A stretch of 33,075 bases of DNA from an uncultured Thiotrichaceae bacterium (GCA_902727985.1 CACVAY010000056.1:1-33075), one strand, 5' to 3'; shown: positions 16,894 through 25,464, numbered from the stretch's first letter. Numbers and translations are program-made. The notes: generated by a model not told the origin, from the letters alone.

Positions 16894-17342
16894 TGACTTT
16901 CTATGCTTAAACACAAGTAATATAAAATGGCTGATACTTTCTGGTATCCAGCCAAGAAATCCAAGCAAACTTTCATCTGACTTTACCCATATTTCCATCA
17001 TATATATTCAAAAAATTACAACAATAACGTCTTGACAAAAGCCAATTCAGCTCATGTTAAGCCTATTCAGGTAAACATCTCTTTAAGTTTTATAGATTTT
17101 TTATTTTTTGCGAGTATCATGTTTGGTATATGACTTGAGTTATGCCTTACGATTTTCCAAGAATAAGCCTTGATACTCCAGATAAGTCAAAACCTATAAT
17201 TATACAACGTAGTGATCGTAGAAAAACTATACTAACGTCCTACTAAATAAAAAGAATATTTCTAGACTACCTATGTCATTGTTCAATGGTTATATAACAA
17301 TGGCTGTCAATCTAATACACACCTATTTTCCTGGCAACGATT
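16894..17342. other. AT-rich intergenic region with a hairpin
   Basis: This 449-base stretch contains no convincing gene. After the SH3 lipoprotein there is a hairpin at 16929-16953 (GGCTGATAC, TTTCTG loop, GTATC-C-AGCC) without a T-tract. A TTGACA hexamer at 17032-17037 could be a -35 element, but no good -10 box follows at normal spacing. A 7-bp repeat CATTGTT/AACAATG flanks about 17277-17301. Otherwise I see nothing. Confidence 0.5.
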
Positions 17343-18500
17343 ATGTTAGAAAAGAACACATTAGAAACTCTCCTCCTAGCCATTGCACTCTCCTTGGGGT
17401 TTAACACATCCACTGCAGATGATGATATTTTTGATACAGATTCATCGCCCGAGGCTTCAAATAAGCCTGCCTCTTTCTTCTCAAGAATTTTTGGTAATAA
17501 TAGAGAAGTCAATCAGCCTAAGTTGACAACGGTAACCACTAGCTCCCCTCCTGCGTTGGCTACAGTGCATACAAACCAAGCTCCAGCAGTCACCACACCT
17601 ACTCCAGTTAAGCCAAAAGCATTACCGCACGATCCAAGCATTCGAATTCGTCACCACACCAACAACCCTACTATTGATAAAAATCTGCGTGTCTCTCTAC
17701 AGCACAATTATATGAAAGAAGCGGATCGTTGGTATGAGGATGGCGCTGGCATTAACACGACAGATGCAAGTGGCAGAAGCCTGCTATACCTTGCAATTCA
17801 ACGCAGACATACTGATGGCATTAAATTCTTACTACTACGTCAAGCAAACGTTAACCAGAAAAATAGCGATGGGAGCACACCTCTGCACATAGCCATTACT
17901 AGCGGTCAATCGGAAGTCGTAAACATGCTTCTAGAAAGAAATGCTAAAATCGACACACTACCAAGTGGCGAAACGATGATTCACCATGTTATCCGCAAAG
18001 GTTTTGAAGATATTGCATTGTCCATAATGGCAAAAGGTGTGGATGCTCAAAAAGTGTATGGTCATAACAATACGCTTTTACACATTTCAAGTGCTCGCGG
18101 CATGTACAGAACCGTCAATGCACTCATTGCGAGAGGAGCGAATGTCAATGCCGAAAACAAAGATGGTATTACGCCACTCCATGAGGCATCAGCAAGAGGC
18201 CACTTGGCAATAGTCAAGACGCTCATCAACAATAAAGCGAATGTAAAAGCATTAAGTAGTAAAAAGTGGACTCCATTGCATCACGCAGCAAGGTTTGGCA
18301 ATAAAGATGTCGTTGTACATCTTCTTTCAAAAGGAGCCTCATCGAATGCTATCAACTCCGATGGAAATACACCATTCGGTTTAGCCAAGCACCTTAATCA
18401 TGTTTCTGTGATAGAAGTTCTCGATTCACGAACTACAGTTGCTCGAAATAGCCGTGCCAGTTCCAGCCCTCGCAGCAGCACAGGGTGGTTTTGGGAATAA
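17343..18500 (+). CDS. Exported ankyrin-repeat protein
   Basis: The 385-residue protein starts with a hydrophobic, signal-like segment (LLLAIALSLGFNTSTA, about residues 10-26). A Pro/Thr-rich spacer runs to about residue 100. From about residue 135 come about seven ankyrin repeats, seen as repeated TPLHIAITSGQSEVV-, TPLHEASARGHLAIV- and TPLHHAARFGNKDVV-type units. It ends in a Ser/Arg tail and GWFWE. Ankyrin repeats bind other proteins. Placement in the periplasm is inferred from the N terminus and from the surrounding envelope genes; no partner is identified. The start has no strong ribosome site. Confidence 0.8.
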   Translation: MLEKNTLETLLLAIALSLGFNTSTADDDIFDTDSSPEASNKPASFFSRIFGNNREVNQPKLTTVTTSSPPALATVHTNQAPAVTTPTPVKPKALPHDPSIRIRHHTNNPTIDKNLRVSLQHNYMKEADRWYEDGAGINTTDASGRSLLYLAIQRRHTDGIKFLLLRQANVNQKNSDGSTPLHIAITSGQSEVVNMLLERNAKIDTLPSGETMIHHVIRKGFEDIALSIMAKGVDAQKVYGHNNTLLHISSARGMYRTVNALIARGANVNAENKDGITPLHEASARGHLAIVKTLINNKANVKALSSKKWTPLHHAARFGNKDVVVHLLSKGASSNAINSDGNTPFGLAKHLNHVSVIEVLDSRTTVARNSRASSSPRSSTGWFWE

Positions 18501-18503
18501 AAA

Positions 18504-18530
18504 AAGAGGAGGGGACACACCTTTCCTCTT
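18504..18530 (-). terminator. Terminator of the thioredoxin-like gene
   Basis: On the minus strand AAGAGGA, a short interior and TCCTCTT form a stem followed directly by TTTTTTTATT, a clear U-tract. It lies between the two convergent genes ankyrin and thioredoxin-like, so it may also stop the plus-strand transcript, though less efficiently. Confidence 0.75.
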
Positions 18531-18535
18531 AAAAA

Positions 18536-19114
18536 CTATCCGAAATACTCTGGCTCATTGCCCACTTTCCACTTAATATTACATCCCAAAGACGCAAACT
18601 GTTTTTCAGGTGCGTCTTTGCCTGCCAACAAATAATCTGCAGCATTTCGCAGATCTTTTCCGCTTACAGCCGCATCATTTCCTGGACGAGAATCATCAAA
18701 CTGGCCACGATAATACAAAACATGTTCTGAATCGAATAAGAAGAAATCTGGAGTACAAGCCGCTTGATAGGCCTTAGCCACCTCTTGTGTTTCATCATAC
18801 AAATACACAAATGGAAACCTATACTGCGTGGTATCTACCATCATTTTCTCCGGACTATCATCGGGATAGTTTTCAACATCATTGGAATTAATTGCAACAC
18901 ACTGTAACCCTTGCCCTTGATAATCTGACACAAAAGCATTAAATGCCTCTCGAATATGAACAACATATGGACAGTGGTTACAAATAAATGCCACTAATAA
19001 AGGCTGCCCCGTAAAATCGTTTTTACTAACAGCCTTCCCAGTCAGTGGCTCAACAAGCGTAAAATCTGGAGCACTGATTCCTAACTCAAGCATCGTAGAA
19101 GATGTTTTAGCCAT
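18536..19114 (-). CDS. Thioredoxin-fold AhpC/TSA-like protein
   Basis: The 192-residue protein starts at 19114, where GAGGA lies about 8 bases upstream; a longer in-frame reading adds about 30 unlikely residues. It begins with the peroxiredoxin/TlpA-like entry GISAPDFTLVEPLTGKAVS and has the active-site segment FICNHCPYV (Cys45 and Cys48, a CxxC pair). VAINSNDVENYPDDS, then CTPDFFLFD with the cis-Pro loop, completes the fold. This cytosolic family of about 190 residues is common in proteobacteria, and its substrate is not established. No signal peptide is seen. It is monocistronic by position. Confidence 0.85.
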   Translation of the reverse strand: MAKTSSTMLELGISAPDFTLVEPLTGKAVSKNDFTGQPLLVAFICNHCPYVVHIREAFNAFVSDYQGQGLQCVAINSNDVENYPDDSPEKMMVDTTQYRFPFVYLYDETQEVAKAYQAACTPDFFLFDSEHVLYYRGQFDDSRPGNDAAVSGKDLRNAADYLLAGKDAPEKQFASLGCNIKWKVGNEPEYFG

Positions 19115-19222
19115 CGCAAATATCCTCGTAAAAACATAATTATCGCAACCCCTATGCATTTCGCAAGAAGATAACAACAATTTGGATACAGGTCTCCCTC
19201 TCATCAGAATATTCGTTTAATT

Positions 19223-19251
19223 TATAGACTATGCTATGCTCTGAATATAAT
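19223..19251 (+). promoter_or_regulatory. Putative promoter of the FimV-like gene
   Basis: A perfect TATAAT at 19246-19251 is preceded at 17 bases by TATAGA (weak -35, 3 of 6). This would give a leader of roughly 85 bases before the ATG at 19344, containing the hairpin at 19272-19312. Confidence 0.45.
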
Positions 19252-19271
19252 TGTGTTAAAAAACGATGTAG

Positions 19272-19312
19272 GCTGAACTATGGTCTTGGGGAATTGTCAC
19301 CTATAGTCCAGC
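19272..19312 (+). promoter_or_regulatory. Hairpin in the 5' leader of the FimV-like gene
   Basis: GCTGAACTAT and ATAGTCCAGC pair at 9 of 10 positions around a loop of about 21 bases that can close further (GG/CC). It lies between the putative promoter and the start codon, 31 bases before the ATG. It matches no riboswitch class I know. It may be a protein- or sRNA-responsive leader, or a stabilising structure. Confidence 0.4.
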
Positions 19313-19343
19313 ACCCAACCCAACTAATTTCACGTATAACATC

Positions 19344-20525
19344 ATGAAAAATCTATTAATGACTTTATTGGTCTTCGGGCTTATCCTGACAGGCACTATT
19401 CAAGCCAAACCAAACGTAAAGTCTTATGGCCCCATTAAATCCGGCGAGACTCTTTGGGGAATTGCATACAAGACCCGTCCTAATGGCATCTCTCGCTTAC
19501 AGATGATGCGTGCAATTCATAAAATGAACCCGAATGCCTTTGAGAAAGGTAATATCAATCTTTTGAACAAAGGCGTAATGCTTAAAATTCCCCATACCCA
19601 GTCCTTAGTTAGAAACGTATTATCTAAGGAGAGTTTGGCTATTGCAGCTGCCGAGAGCCCTGAAGATGAGAAAGACATCAATGCTCTTAAGAATCAGCTG
19701 CAAAAGGTCAAAGATGAACTGAAGGCTTCTCGCGAGCAACTTAAAGGGCTTCAGGCGCTAAAGAAAGATGAAACTAACTCAACTCCGGACGTTTTAGCAA
19801 CTACACAAAAAGCACTGATAAAGACTCAATCAGAAGTTGCCGCACTTAAAGAACAAAATAAACGTCTGCTTGAAAACAGCAAAAAGGTTGATACTTCAAA
19901 AGTTGCTGTCATGGAACAAGAGCTGGCTGACACCAAAGATAAGCTAGGTGCCTTAAAATTACAAAACCAGCTATTACTCGAAAAATCAGCAAATGCGGAT
20001 ACAAAGAAAGAACAAGATACAAATAATAACAACCAGCAGGTTTCTGAAACCATTGCAGCCTTGAATGCTGATATTGGTCAACTAAGAACACGCATCAAAG
20101 AACTTGAAGAAGTAGAAAAGCTTAAAGACGCACATATTGCTGAACTCAAGAAATCACTTGATCACGCATCAACTGTTATTAAAGAGCAAACAGAGGTTAA
20201 CAAGAAGATCTTTGCGCAACTCAATGAACTAAGAGAAGCCAAACAAGCACGCGATATTCAACAAGCATCAGCTCTAACGGTTGACAATGGAACGGCTGTT
20301 AAACCAGCAGAAGGGGTGCCTTCAGAAAGAGAAACTAGCGCTGTACAGCCTCTGAGTAGCTCAAATACCAATCAAACAACTACTAGCAGCACTGAACCTC
20401 CGGTTACGCAAGCAATCCAACATATCTCCCCTAAGTTTTGGCTCATCTTAACCTTGGCGGGTCTATTACTCGTATTAGCTTTGCTATGGAAACTAGTCGC
20501 GGTTAAGCACGATGATATAACCTAA
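19344..20525 (+). CDS. FimV-like LysM protein with coiled coil and C-terminal membrane anchor
   Basis: After a signal peptide (to about IQA, residue 21) comes the FimV-type N-terminal domain, YGPIKSGETLWGIAYKTRP then QMMRAIHKMNPNAF and NINLLNKGVMLKIP. This is a LysM-like peptidoglycan-binding module. Residues about 105-300 form long heptad-rich coiled coils with LKNQLQKVKDEL-type units. A Ser/Thr-rich linker follows, then a membrane helix near residues 364-386 (FWLILTLAGLLLVLALLW) and a short cytoplasmic tail. Classical FimV proteins are two to three times longer and have a cytoplasmic TPR domain that this 393-residue protein lacks. Probably a polar or septal envelope organiser. Confidence 0.8.
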   Translation: MKNLLMTLLVFGLILTGTIQAKPNVKSYGPIKSGETLWGIAYKTRPNGISRLQMMRAIHKMNPNAFEKGNINLLNKGVMLKIPHTQSLVRNVLSKESLAIAAAESPEDEKDINALKNQLQKVKDELKASREQLKGLQALKKDETNSTPDVLATTQKALIKTQSEVAALKEQNKRLLENSKKVDTSKVAVMEQELADTKDKLGALKLQNQLLLEKSANADTKKEQDTNNNNQQVSETIAALNADIGQLRTRIKELEEVEKLKDAHIAELKKSLDHASTVIKEQTEVNKKIFAQLNELREAKQARDIQQASALTVDNGTAVKPAEGVPSERETSAVQPLSSSNTNQTTTSSTEPPVTQAIQHISPKFWLILTLAGLLLVLALLWKLVAVKHDDIT

Positions 20526-20909
20526 GAAGCGCCTACCTAACAGCGTGATTCATAAAAAGAGAGGGAGAGCCATGCTTCTCCCTCTCTTCATTTCTAAACT
20601 TTCGTGCCCCTAATAAACCTTCCCTTTCTTAAGAAAAGCGCCCAAAGAAACAATTAACACACCTGACAAGGCAAGCCTATTTCAACACCAGGTAAACCCA
20701 AACCAAGAAATCCCCTTAATTGATAAATGCTAGTATTTATAGCCTCAAAGACACAACGTTATAACTTCCTGTAGCAGGTTTCATAAATATGCTAATGTTT
20801 CGCGAACTTTGCATTCGTTCTATGTAAAAGAGCTACCTAAATACACTAGATGTCATTAAGGATATTCAAAACTTTTATAAACATGAAAACAGCATAAGAG
20901 TACGCATTA
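20526..20909. other. Intergenic region before the HupE-like gene
   Basis: This 384-base stretch holds the strong hairpin terminator at 20557-20588, a perfect 12-bp palindrome TTTCTTAAGAAA at 20625-20636 and an 8-bp palindrome GTTATAAC at 20758-20765. No gene is apparent. A promoter for the putative metal-uptake pair should lie here, but I could not identify boxes with confidence. Confidence 0.5.
20557..20588. terminator. Terminator after the FimV-like gene
   Basis: AAGAGAGGGAGA and TCTCCCTCTCTT form a perfect 12-bp stem 31 bases after the stop codon. The plus-strand tail is CATTTCT, moderate. On the minus strand the stem is followed by TTTTTATG, so it could work in both directions. Confidence 0.75.
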
Positions 20910-21437
20910 GTGAACAACTTTTTTCTTCAGGGACTTCAACATCCATTTTTTACACCAGCACACCTCATTACACTGCTTGCTCTTGCAATGCTATTGGGTA
21001 TACATAAGCGCACTCATGCTATTTTTGCACTACCTATTTTTGTTATTTTCGCACTGATGGGGCTACTAGCAACTCGCTTTTATCGACCTGACTTAAGCTT
21101 TGAGGTAATTTTATTAGCAGTTGCTGCCCTGATAGGCATTATCATTGCTATCAAAGTCACACTACCCAAAATGATGCTCTTTATTCTTGCCAGTATTATC
21201 GGCATAAGCATTGGACTTGATTCCGAAGTCATCATTATTCCTGGCCTAAAAGCAAGCACCACATACTTCAATATGCTTGGCACATTACTTAGCGTCAGTT
21301 TCACATTACTGATCACCACACTTATCTCAATGACACTCAATCCGTTATGGAATAGTATTGTTTTGCGTATTTTGGGGTCATGGGCATCCGCCAGCTCTTT
21401 AATGGTCTTGGCCTTTATATTTGCCCCAAAAGCATAA
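20910..21437 (+). CDS. HupE/UreJ-like membrane protein (putative metal permease)
   Basis: The 175-residue, highly hydrophobic protein has about six membrane segments. It opens with QGLQHPFFTPAHLITLLALAM, resembling the HP(x)nDH entry motif of HupE/UreJ nickel/cobalt permeases, and ends VLRILGSWASASSLMVLAF, like that family's GSW C terminus. The usual Asp before the second His is Ala here. The only plausible start is GTG at 20910. It is followed after 113 bases by a DUF1007-type periplasmic protein, and such pairs are associated with Ni, Co or Zn uptake. The metal is not determined. Family assignment is by eye and moderately secure. Confidence 0.65.
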   Translation: MNNFFLQGLQHPFFTPAHLITLLALAMLLGIHKRTHAIFALPIFVIFALMGLLATRFYRPDLSFEVILLAVAALIGIIIAIKVTLPKMMLFILASIIGISIGLDSEVIIIPGLKASTTYFNMLGTLLSVSFTLLITTLISMTLNPLWNSIVLRILGSWASASSLMVLAFIFAPKA

Positions 21438-21550
21438 CGAACAATGAACTCAACTATCGAATTTAGGTCTCTAAGAAACGCATAAGAAAAGTGAAAATAT
21501 CGGCACTTATCTTGATTCCTATTTACCTCTTTTGTTAACGAAAAAACACT

Positions 21551-22135
21551 ATGAAATATCAGATTTTACGACTTATTGCACTATTTACTTTCGCTCTTTC
21601 AACTCAAGCAACAGCTGGCGACTTTCATTATCAAATTGATGCGATGTCCAAAATACTTAGCGCTCCCAATAAACAGCTTGGTGCTTTACAAATGAGCTGG
21701 CTTTATGATGAGCAAACCACAACCATGCTCTTACAAGATGCAGATTTGTCACCTAAAAAGCGCCAGCATTCATTAAACACCATTGGCCAACGTACCATCA
21801 AAGACCTTAAGCGCTTAAACTACTTCACTGACATTAAAATCAATGGCAAGCCTGTAAAGCTAGCACCCCCTGAGAACCTCATGGTAGAACTCATTGATGG
21901 CAAATACTTCAGACTATTCTTCATTCTGCCCTTCTCAGAAACTGTGGATGCTAAAAATGGCACATTGAGTTTTAGCTTACTCGACCCAAATGGCATTGCA
22001 TTGCCGCTCTTTGATAGTCAGGAACGTATCAGTGTTGATGCAACACTACAAAATAGCTGTCACGTTAACTTGGTTAATTTTGAAGAATACAAACACGGGA
22101 CAGCAGCTCAACGCGTAGATGTCAGCTGCAAGTAA
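21551..22135 (+). CDS. DUF1007-family periplasmic protein (metal-uptake associated)
   Basis: The 194-residue protein has a signal peptide ending TQATA (about residue 22) and a single domain. Its blocks fit DUF1007: LGALQMSWLYDEQTTTMLL, IKDLKRLNYFTDIKINGKPV, LMVELIDGKYFRLFFILPF and GTLSFSLLDPNGIAL. In Haemophilus the relative ZevA works with a membrane partner in zinc uptake, and others sit beside Ni/Co permeases. The first domain strand carries few histidines compared with the typical HPHVF-type start, so metal binding may differ. It likely works with the preceding HupE-like gene. Confidence 0.75.
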   Translation: MKYQILRLIALFTFALSTQATAGDFHYQIDAMSKILSAPNKQLGALQMSWLYDEQTTTMLLQDADLSPKKRQHSLNTIGQRTIKDLKRLNYFTDIKINGKPVKLAPPENLMVELIDGKYFRLFFILPFSETVDAKNGTLSFSLLDPNGIALPLFDSQERISVDATLQNSCHVNLVNFEEYKHGTAAQRVDVSCK

Positions 22136-22164
22136 GTCGACATTGAAGTACAAAACGTAAAAAA

Positions 22165-22183
22165 GCCACGGTACTACCGTGGC
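22165..22183 (-). terminator. Terminator of tsaE-amiC
   Basis: GCCACGG, a TACTA loop and CCGTGGC form a perfect 7-bp GC-rich stem. On the minus strand it is followed by TTTTTTACG, 25 bases after the amiC stop. It also sits after the convergent DUF1007 gene and may serve both. Confidence 0.85.
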
Positions 22184-22207
22184 CAATTCACAATGAAGGG
22201 ATTTTGA

Positions 22208-23593
22208 TTACGAACTCACAGGAATGGATAAGTGCTGTCCGACTTTAATCGTTGAACTACTCAATTGATTTTCACGACGAAGTTGATTTAATGATACACC
22301 ATATTCACGAGCAATTTTAGAAATAGAATCGCCCGGTTGAACTATATGATTCGGAGCATTATCAACACTAGCATAACCATGTAATTTACCACCTGGCGCC
22401 AAGGTTAGTTGATAAGACTTAATGCCCCGAAACATTGCATTAGCCATCTTAGATTGGTAAGCGCTCGTTCTTAAGCGTTTCTCTTCTGTTGGATTACTAA
22501 TAAAAGCAGTTTCAACCAATATGGAGGGAATATCGGGTGACTTAAGCACCACAAACGCAGCACTCTCTACCTTACTATGCAAAAGACGGTTCACACCACC
22601 TAACTCACGTAGAGTACGTTTTGCAATATTCAAGCTATTATCAATAGTCGCCGCTTGTGACAAATCCATTAACATAGAATTCAAGGTACTGTCATTACTG
22701 AGATTTGCTCCAGCAAGGTTTGAATCATAGGCATTTTCTTTATTTGCCAACCACCTCGCCGCTTCACTCGAAGCGCCATTCTCAGAAAGTATATATACTG
22801 ATGACCCCTTCAAATTGCGATGGGGGTTTGCATCCGCATGAATAGAAATAAACAAATCAGCATGTTTACGACGTGCAATATCCATACGCTTTCTCAGAGG
22901 AACGTAATAGTCACCTTCACGAATCAACACACCACGCATACCTGGCTGACGATCAATTTTGGCTTTTAGCTTTTTTGCAATCTGTAGCACGACATCTTTC
23001 TCACGGGTACCACGCGCACCAACCGCGCCAGGATCTCGACCACCATGACCTGCATCAATAGCAACAACAAACGCACCACCACGCGATCTTAAAGGAGAAA
23101 TAGGTCTCTGTTCTTTAACTGGCTTTGTTGCTCTCTTTACAGGTGTTTTTTTATCTGATGCAGCTGTCTGGCTAGAGAACTTAAAGAAAACTTCAAGCTG
23201 ATTGCCTTTAACACTGGATTTTACCTCGGCGGTTTTCTTTAAATCCAACACAAGACGCAAATCATTCTTATTGCGGGTAGCGTAACGAAGCCCAGTAAAA
23301 TTCCTACCTTTTGTACCATTCAGTTTAAGATTTGATTGCTTGGTATTACTTAAATCAACAACCACACGATCAGGTGATTTAAGTGTGAAAATTTTGTGCT
23401 TAGCTGGACGATCAAGCGTGATAATTAACTTATCACCATTTTTGTCCGATGACACTTTTGCGCTTTTAATAAGCGCGACTTTATCCCCAGCAAGCAGCTC
23501 CATGGGCGCTAAAGACATTCCTATAGCCCCAGCTAATTTGGCTGCTTTGAGAATAAACTCTCTGCGATTTTGATTTTTAGTACATTCAGCCAT
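22208..23593 (-). CDS. amiC: N-acetylmuramoyl-L-alanine amidase with AMIN and LysM domains, Tat signal
   Basis: Cleaves the amide bond between MurNAc and the stem peptide at the septum during cell separation. The N terminus NRREFILKAAKLAGAIGMSLA contains a twin-arginine motif (Arg10-Arg11), so export through Tat is expected, as for E. coli AmiA and AmiC. An AMIN domain (about 40-135) directs the enzyme to the division site. A linker precedes the Amidase_3 zinc domain, with ligands in DAGHGG, GTREKD and SIHADA, and the catalytic Glu in VETAFISNPTEE. A C-terminal LysM (HIVQPGDSISKIAREYGVS) binds glycan. The 461-residue layout is like AmiB/AmiC of gammaproteobacteria; which of amiB or amiC is the better name is uncertain. 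tsaE lies 110 bases upstream. Confidence 0.9.
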   Translation of the reverse strand: MAECTKNQNRREFILKAAKLAGAIGMSLAPMELLAGDKVALIKSAKVSSDKNGDKLIITLDRPAKHKIFTLKSPDRVVVDLSNTKQSNLKLNGTKGRNFTGLRYATRNKNDLRLVLDLKKTAEVKSSVKGNQLEVFFKFSSQTAASDKKTPVKRATKPVKEQRPISPLRSRGGAFVVAIDAGHGGRDPGAVGARGTREKDVVLQIAKKLKAKIDRQPGMRGVLIREGDYYVPLRKRMDIARRKHADLFISIHADANPHRNLKGSSVYILSENGASSEAARWLANKENAYDSNLAGANLSNDSTLNSMLMDLSQAATIDNSLNIAKRTLRELGGVNRLLHSKVESAAFVVLKSPDIPSILVETAFISNPTEEKRLRTSAYQSKMANAMFRGIKSYQLTLAPGGKLHGYASVDNAPNHIVQPGDSISKIAREYGVSLNQLRRENQLSSSTIKVGQHLSIPVSS

Positions 23594-23703
23594 AATCTTC
23601 TATATATCAATGCTTAAGGTTAGATACCTATAGTAAAACCTAATCAGCAACTTATTTCAAGTAGAATTTAGAAGTATTTTGCAAGTAATTGTTTTTTAAC
23701 AAA

Positions 23704-24126
23704 TCACTGAAATTCTCTCACCATCCGACCTTCTTGTTGATAACTTAACTTGACTAATAAGTTCCCAGCAGGTAGAAAACCCTCCGCTTTCTCTGGCCAC
23801 TCGACCAAACATAAAGCGTCAGTTGAAAAATAATCACGTCCCCCCATATATTCCAGCTCTTCAGGATGCCCAAGACGATACAGATCAAAATGATAAATAG
23901 TCTTTCCTAGCAACTCATAAGGCTCAACCAAGGTATAGGTCGGACTCTTCACGGCACCAATATGGCCCCGTGCACGCAAAATTCCACGAACCAGAGTCGT
24001 CTTACCGGCTCCCAAATCTCCCTGCAAAAAAATAATGCCTCCATCTGCAAAACGCTTCGACAACTCAGCCCCATAATCGAGGACTGCTTGTTCATTTGCA
24101 CAAAAGTGCTCCAACACCTGCTCCAT
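23704..24126 (-). CDS. tsaE: tRNA threonylcarbamoyladenosine biosynthesis ATPase TsaE
   Basis: An ATPase that, with TsaB and TsaD, is needed for the t6A modification at position 37 of ANN-decoding tRNAs. The 140-residue protein has the P-loop GDLGAGKTT, the SPTYTLVEPY block, HFDLYRL and the C-terminal VEWPEKAEGFLP, all diagnostic of TsaE. It precedes amiC on the same strand, a common gammaproteobacterial pairing. The usual upstream nnrE gene is absent here; queG diverges on the other side. Confidence 0.95.
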   Translation of the reverse strand: MEQVLEHFCANEQAVLDYGAELSKRFADGGIIFLQGDLGAGKTTLVRGILRARGHIGAVKSPTYTLVEPYELLGKTIYHFDLYRLGHPEELEYMGGRDYFSTDALCLVEWPEKAEGFLPAGNLLVKLSYQQEGRMVREFQ

Positions 24127-24345
24127 AACGCATTAATTCCCTTTTACTCATTTCAATCAATTTTTAAGTATGGCAACAAGCTTTATAGCCACTCAGGTTG
24201 CCCACTCATTTATTCAAGAGCAAGTCAAAAAAGGCTGAGTGTAATAAAAAACATCACTAGCGGTTAAGCTGGGTAGCTATGTCGTCCATTGCATTCATGC
24301 AACACCACGGCTACCATAACTCATTCATTAAAACCTGCCTCTTTT

Positions 24346-25434
24346 ATGCCTCGCGAAACCATTTCAAATATCGATACCCCCAAGCTTATCAGCAAAATTC
24401 ATAATTGGGGCAAAGAGCTAGGCTTTCAACAACTAGGCTTTAGCGGCATTGATCTTTCAGATGCTGAACGCAATTTACATAACTGGCTGGCCAAAGGCTT
24501 TCATGGCGATATGGAATGGATGGCATCTCATGGCACAAAACGTTCTCGCCCGAAAGAACTTATACCCGACACCTACAGTATCATTTCCGTAAGGATGGAA
24601 TACTTACCTAATGAAGAGTTTGACCCTACATTGATTCTCAATCACCCTGAAATGGCATATATCTCGCGTTATGCACTAGGCCGCGATTATCATAAGATGA
24701 TGCGTAACAAACTGCAAAAACTTGCCAAGCATATCACTCAACACATTGGCGACTTTGGCTATCGTGTATTTGTAGATAGCGCTCCTGTATTGGAAAAACC
24801 CATTGCCGTTAAAGCAGGCTTAGGCTGGGTTGGAAAACACACGAACATCTTAAACCGAGAAGCTGGCTCATGGTTCTTTCTTGGAGAAATCTACCTCGAC
24901 CTAGAACTTCCCACCTCTGAACCTGTGGAAGAACATTGTGGTGACTGCACAGCCTGCATCGACGTATGCCCTACCGCAGCCATTATCGCCCCTTACAAGC
25001 TAGATGCGCGTCGCTGTATCTCTTACCTTACCATTGAGCATAAAGGCTCTATTCCTAAAGAATTCCGCACCGCAATAGGTAATCGAATCTACGGTTGCGA
25101 CGACTGTCAGCTGATATGCCCCTGGAACCGCTTTGCGAAAACCACGACAGAACAAGACTTCCAAGCCCGTCATCAACTAGACCAAACACATCTACTCACT
25201 TTGTTTGCATGGAATGAGGAGACATTTTTAAAGAACATGGAAGGCTCAGCTATCCGCCGCATTGGCTTTGAACGCTGGCAACGTAACCTTGCCATCGCAC
25301 TCGGAAATGCACCAACATCAGAAGCCATTTTTCAGGCACTAACAGACAAACTAAACTCCGCCTCTGAGCTTGTAACAGAGCATATCCATTGGTCGCTTTT
25401 ACAGCACCAGAAAAAGAGCACAACTGAAAAATAA
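24346..25434 (+). CDS. queG: Epoxyqueuosine reductase
   Basis: A cobalamin-dependent iron-sulfur enzyme that reduces epoxyqueuosine to queuosine in tRNA. I take the ATG at 24346 (362 residues, MPRETISN); a TTG-initiated extension to 24289 would add 19 unconserved residues. Diagnostic blocks are YALGRDYHKMMRNKL, FVDSAPVLEKPIAVKAGLGWVGKHTN, and two 4Fe-4S ligand sets, CGDCTACIDVCP and CDDCQLICPWN, followed by the C-terminal HEAT-like helices (FERWQRNLAIALGN). It diverges from tsaE, with about 220 bases between the starts. Confidence 0.95.
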   Translation: MPRETISNIDTPKLISKIHNWGKELGFQQLGFSGIDLSDAERNLHNWLAKGFHGDMEWMASHGTKRSRPKELIPDTYSIISVRMEYLPNEEFDPTLILNHPEMAYISRYALGRDYHKMMRNKLQKLAKHITQHIGDFGYRVFVDSAPVLEKPIAVKAGLGWVGKHTNILNREAGSWFFLGEIYLDLELPTSEPVEEHCGDCTACIDVCPTAAIIAPYKLDARRCISYLTIEHKGSIPKEFRTAIGNRIYGCDDCQLICPWNRFAKTTTEQDFQARHQLDQTHLLTLFAWNEETFLKNMEGSAIRRIGFERWQRNLAIALGNAPTSEAIFQALTDKLNSASELVTEHIHWSLLQHQKKSTTEK

Positions 25435-25439
25435 ATCCG

Positions 25440-25464
25440 CTTATGTATCTAAGGCTTACATAAG
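25440..25464 (+). repeat. Hairpin just after queG
   Basis: CTTATGTA, a 9-base loop and TACATAAG form a perfect 8-bp stem starting 6 bases after the queG stop. No T-tract follows, so its role as a terminator is doubtful. Confidence 0.35.

Noticed and set aside
16929-16953. Hairpin after the SH3 lipoprotein as an intrinsic terminator
   Set aside because: The stem has a bulge and neither strand has a T-tract after it, so I list it only as structure.
20758-20765. GTTATAAC palindrome as a zinc-regulator (Zur) site for the metal-uptake pair
   Set aside because: Only 8 bp of symmetry and no match to the longer Zur consensus; kept as a place to look, not as a call.
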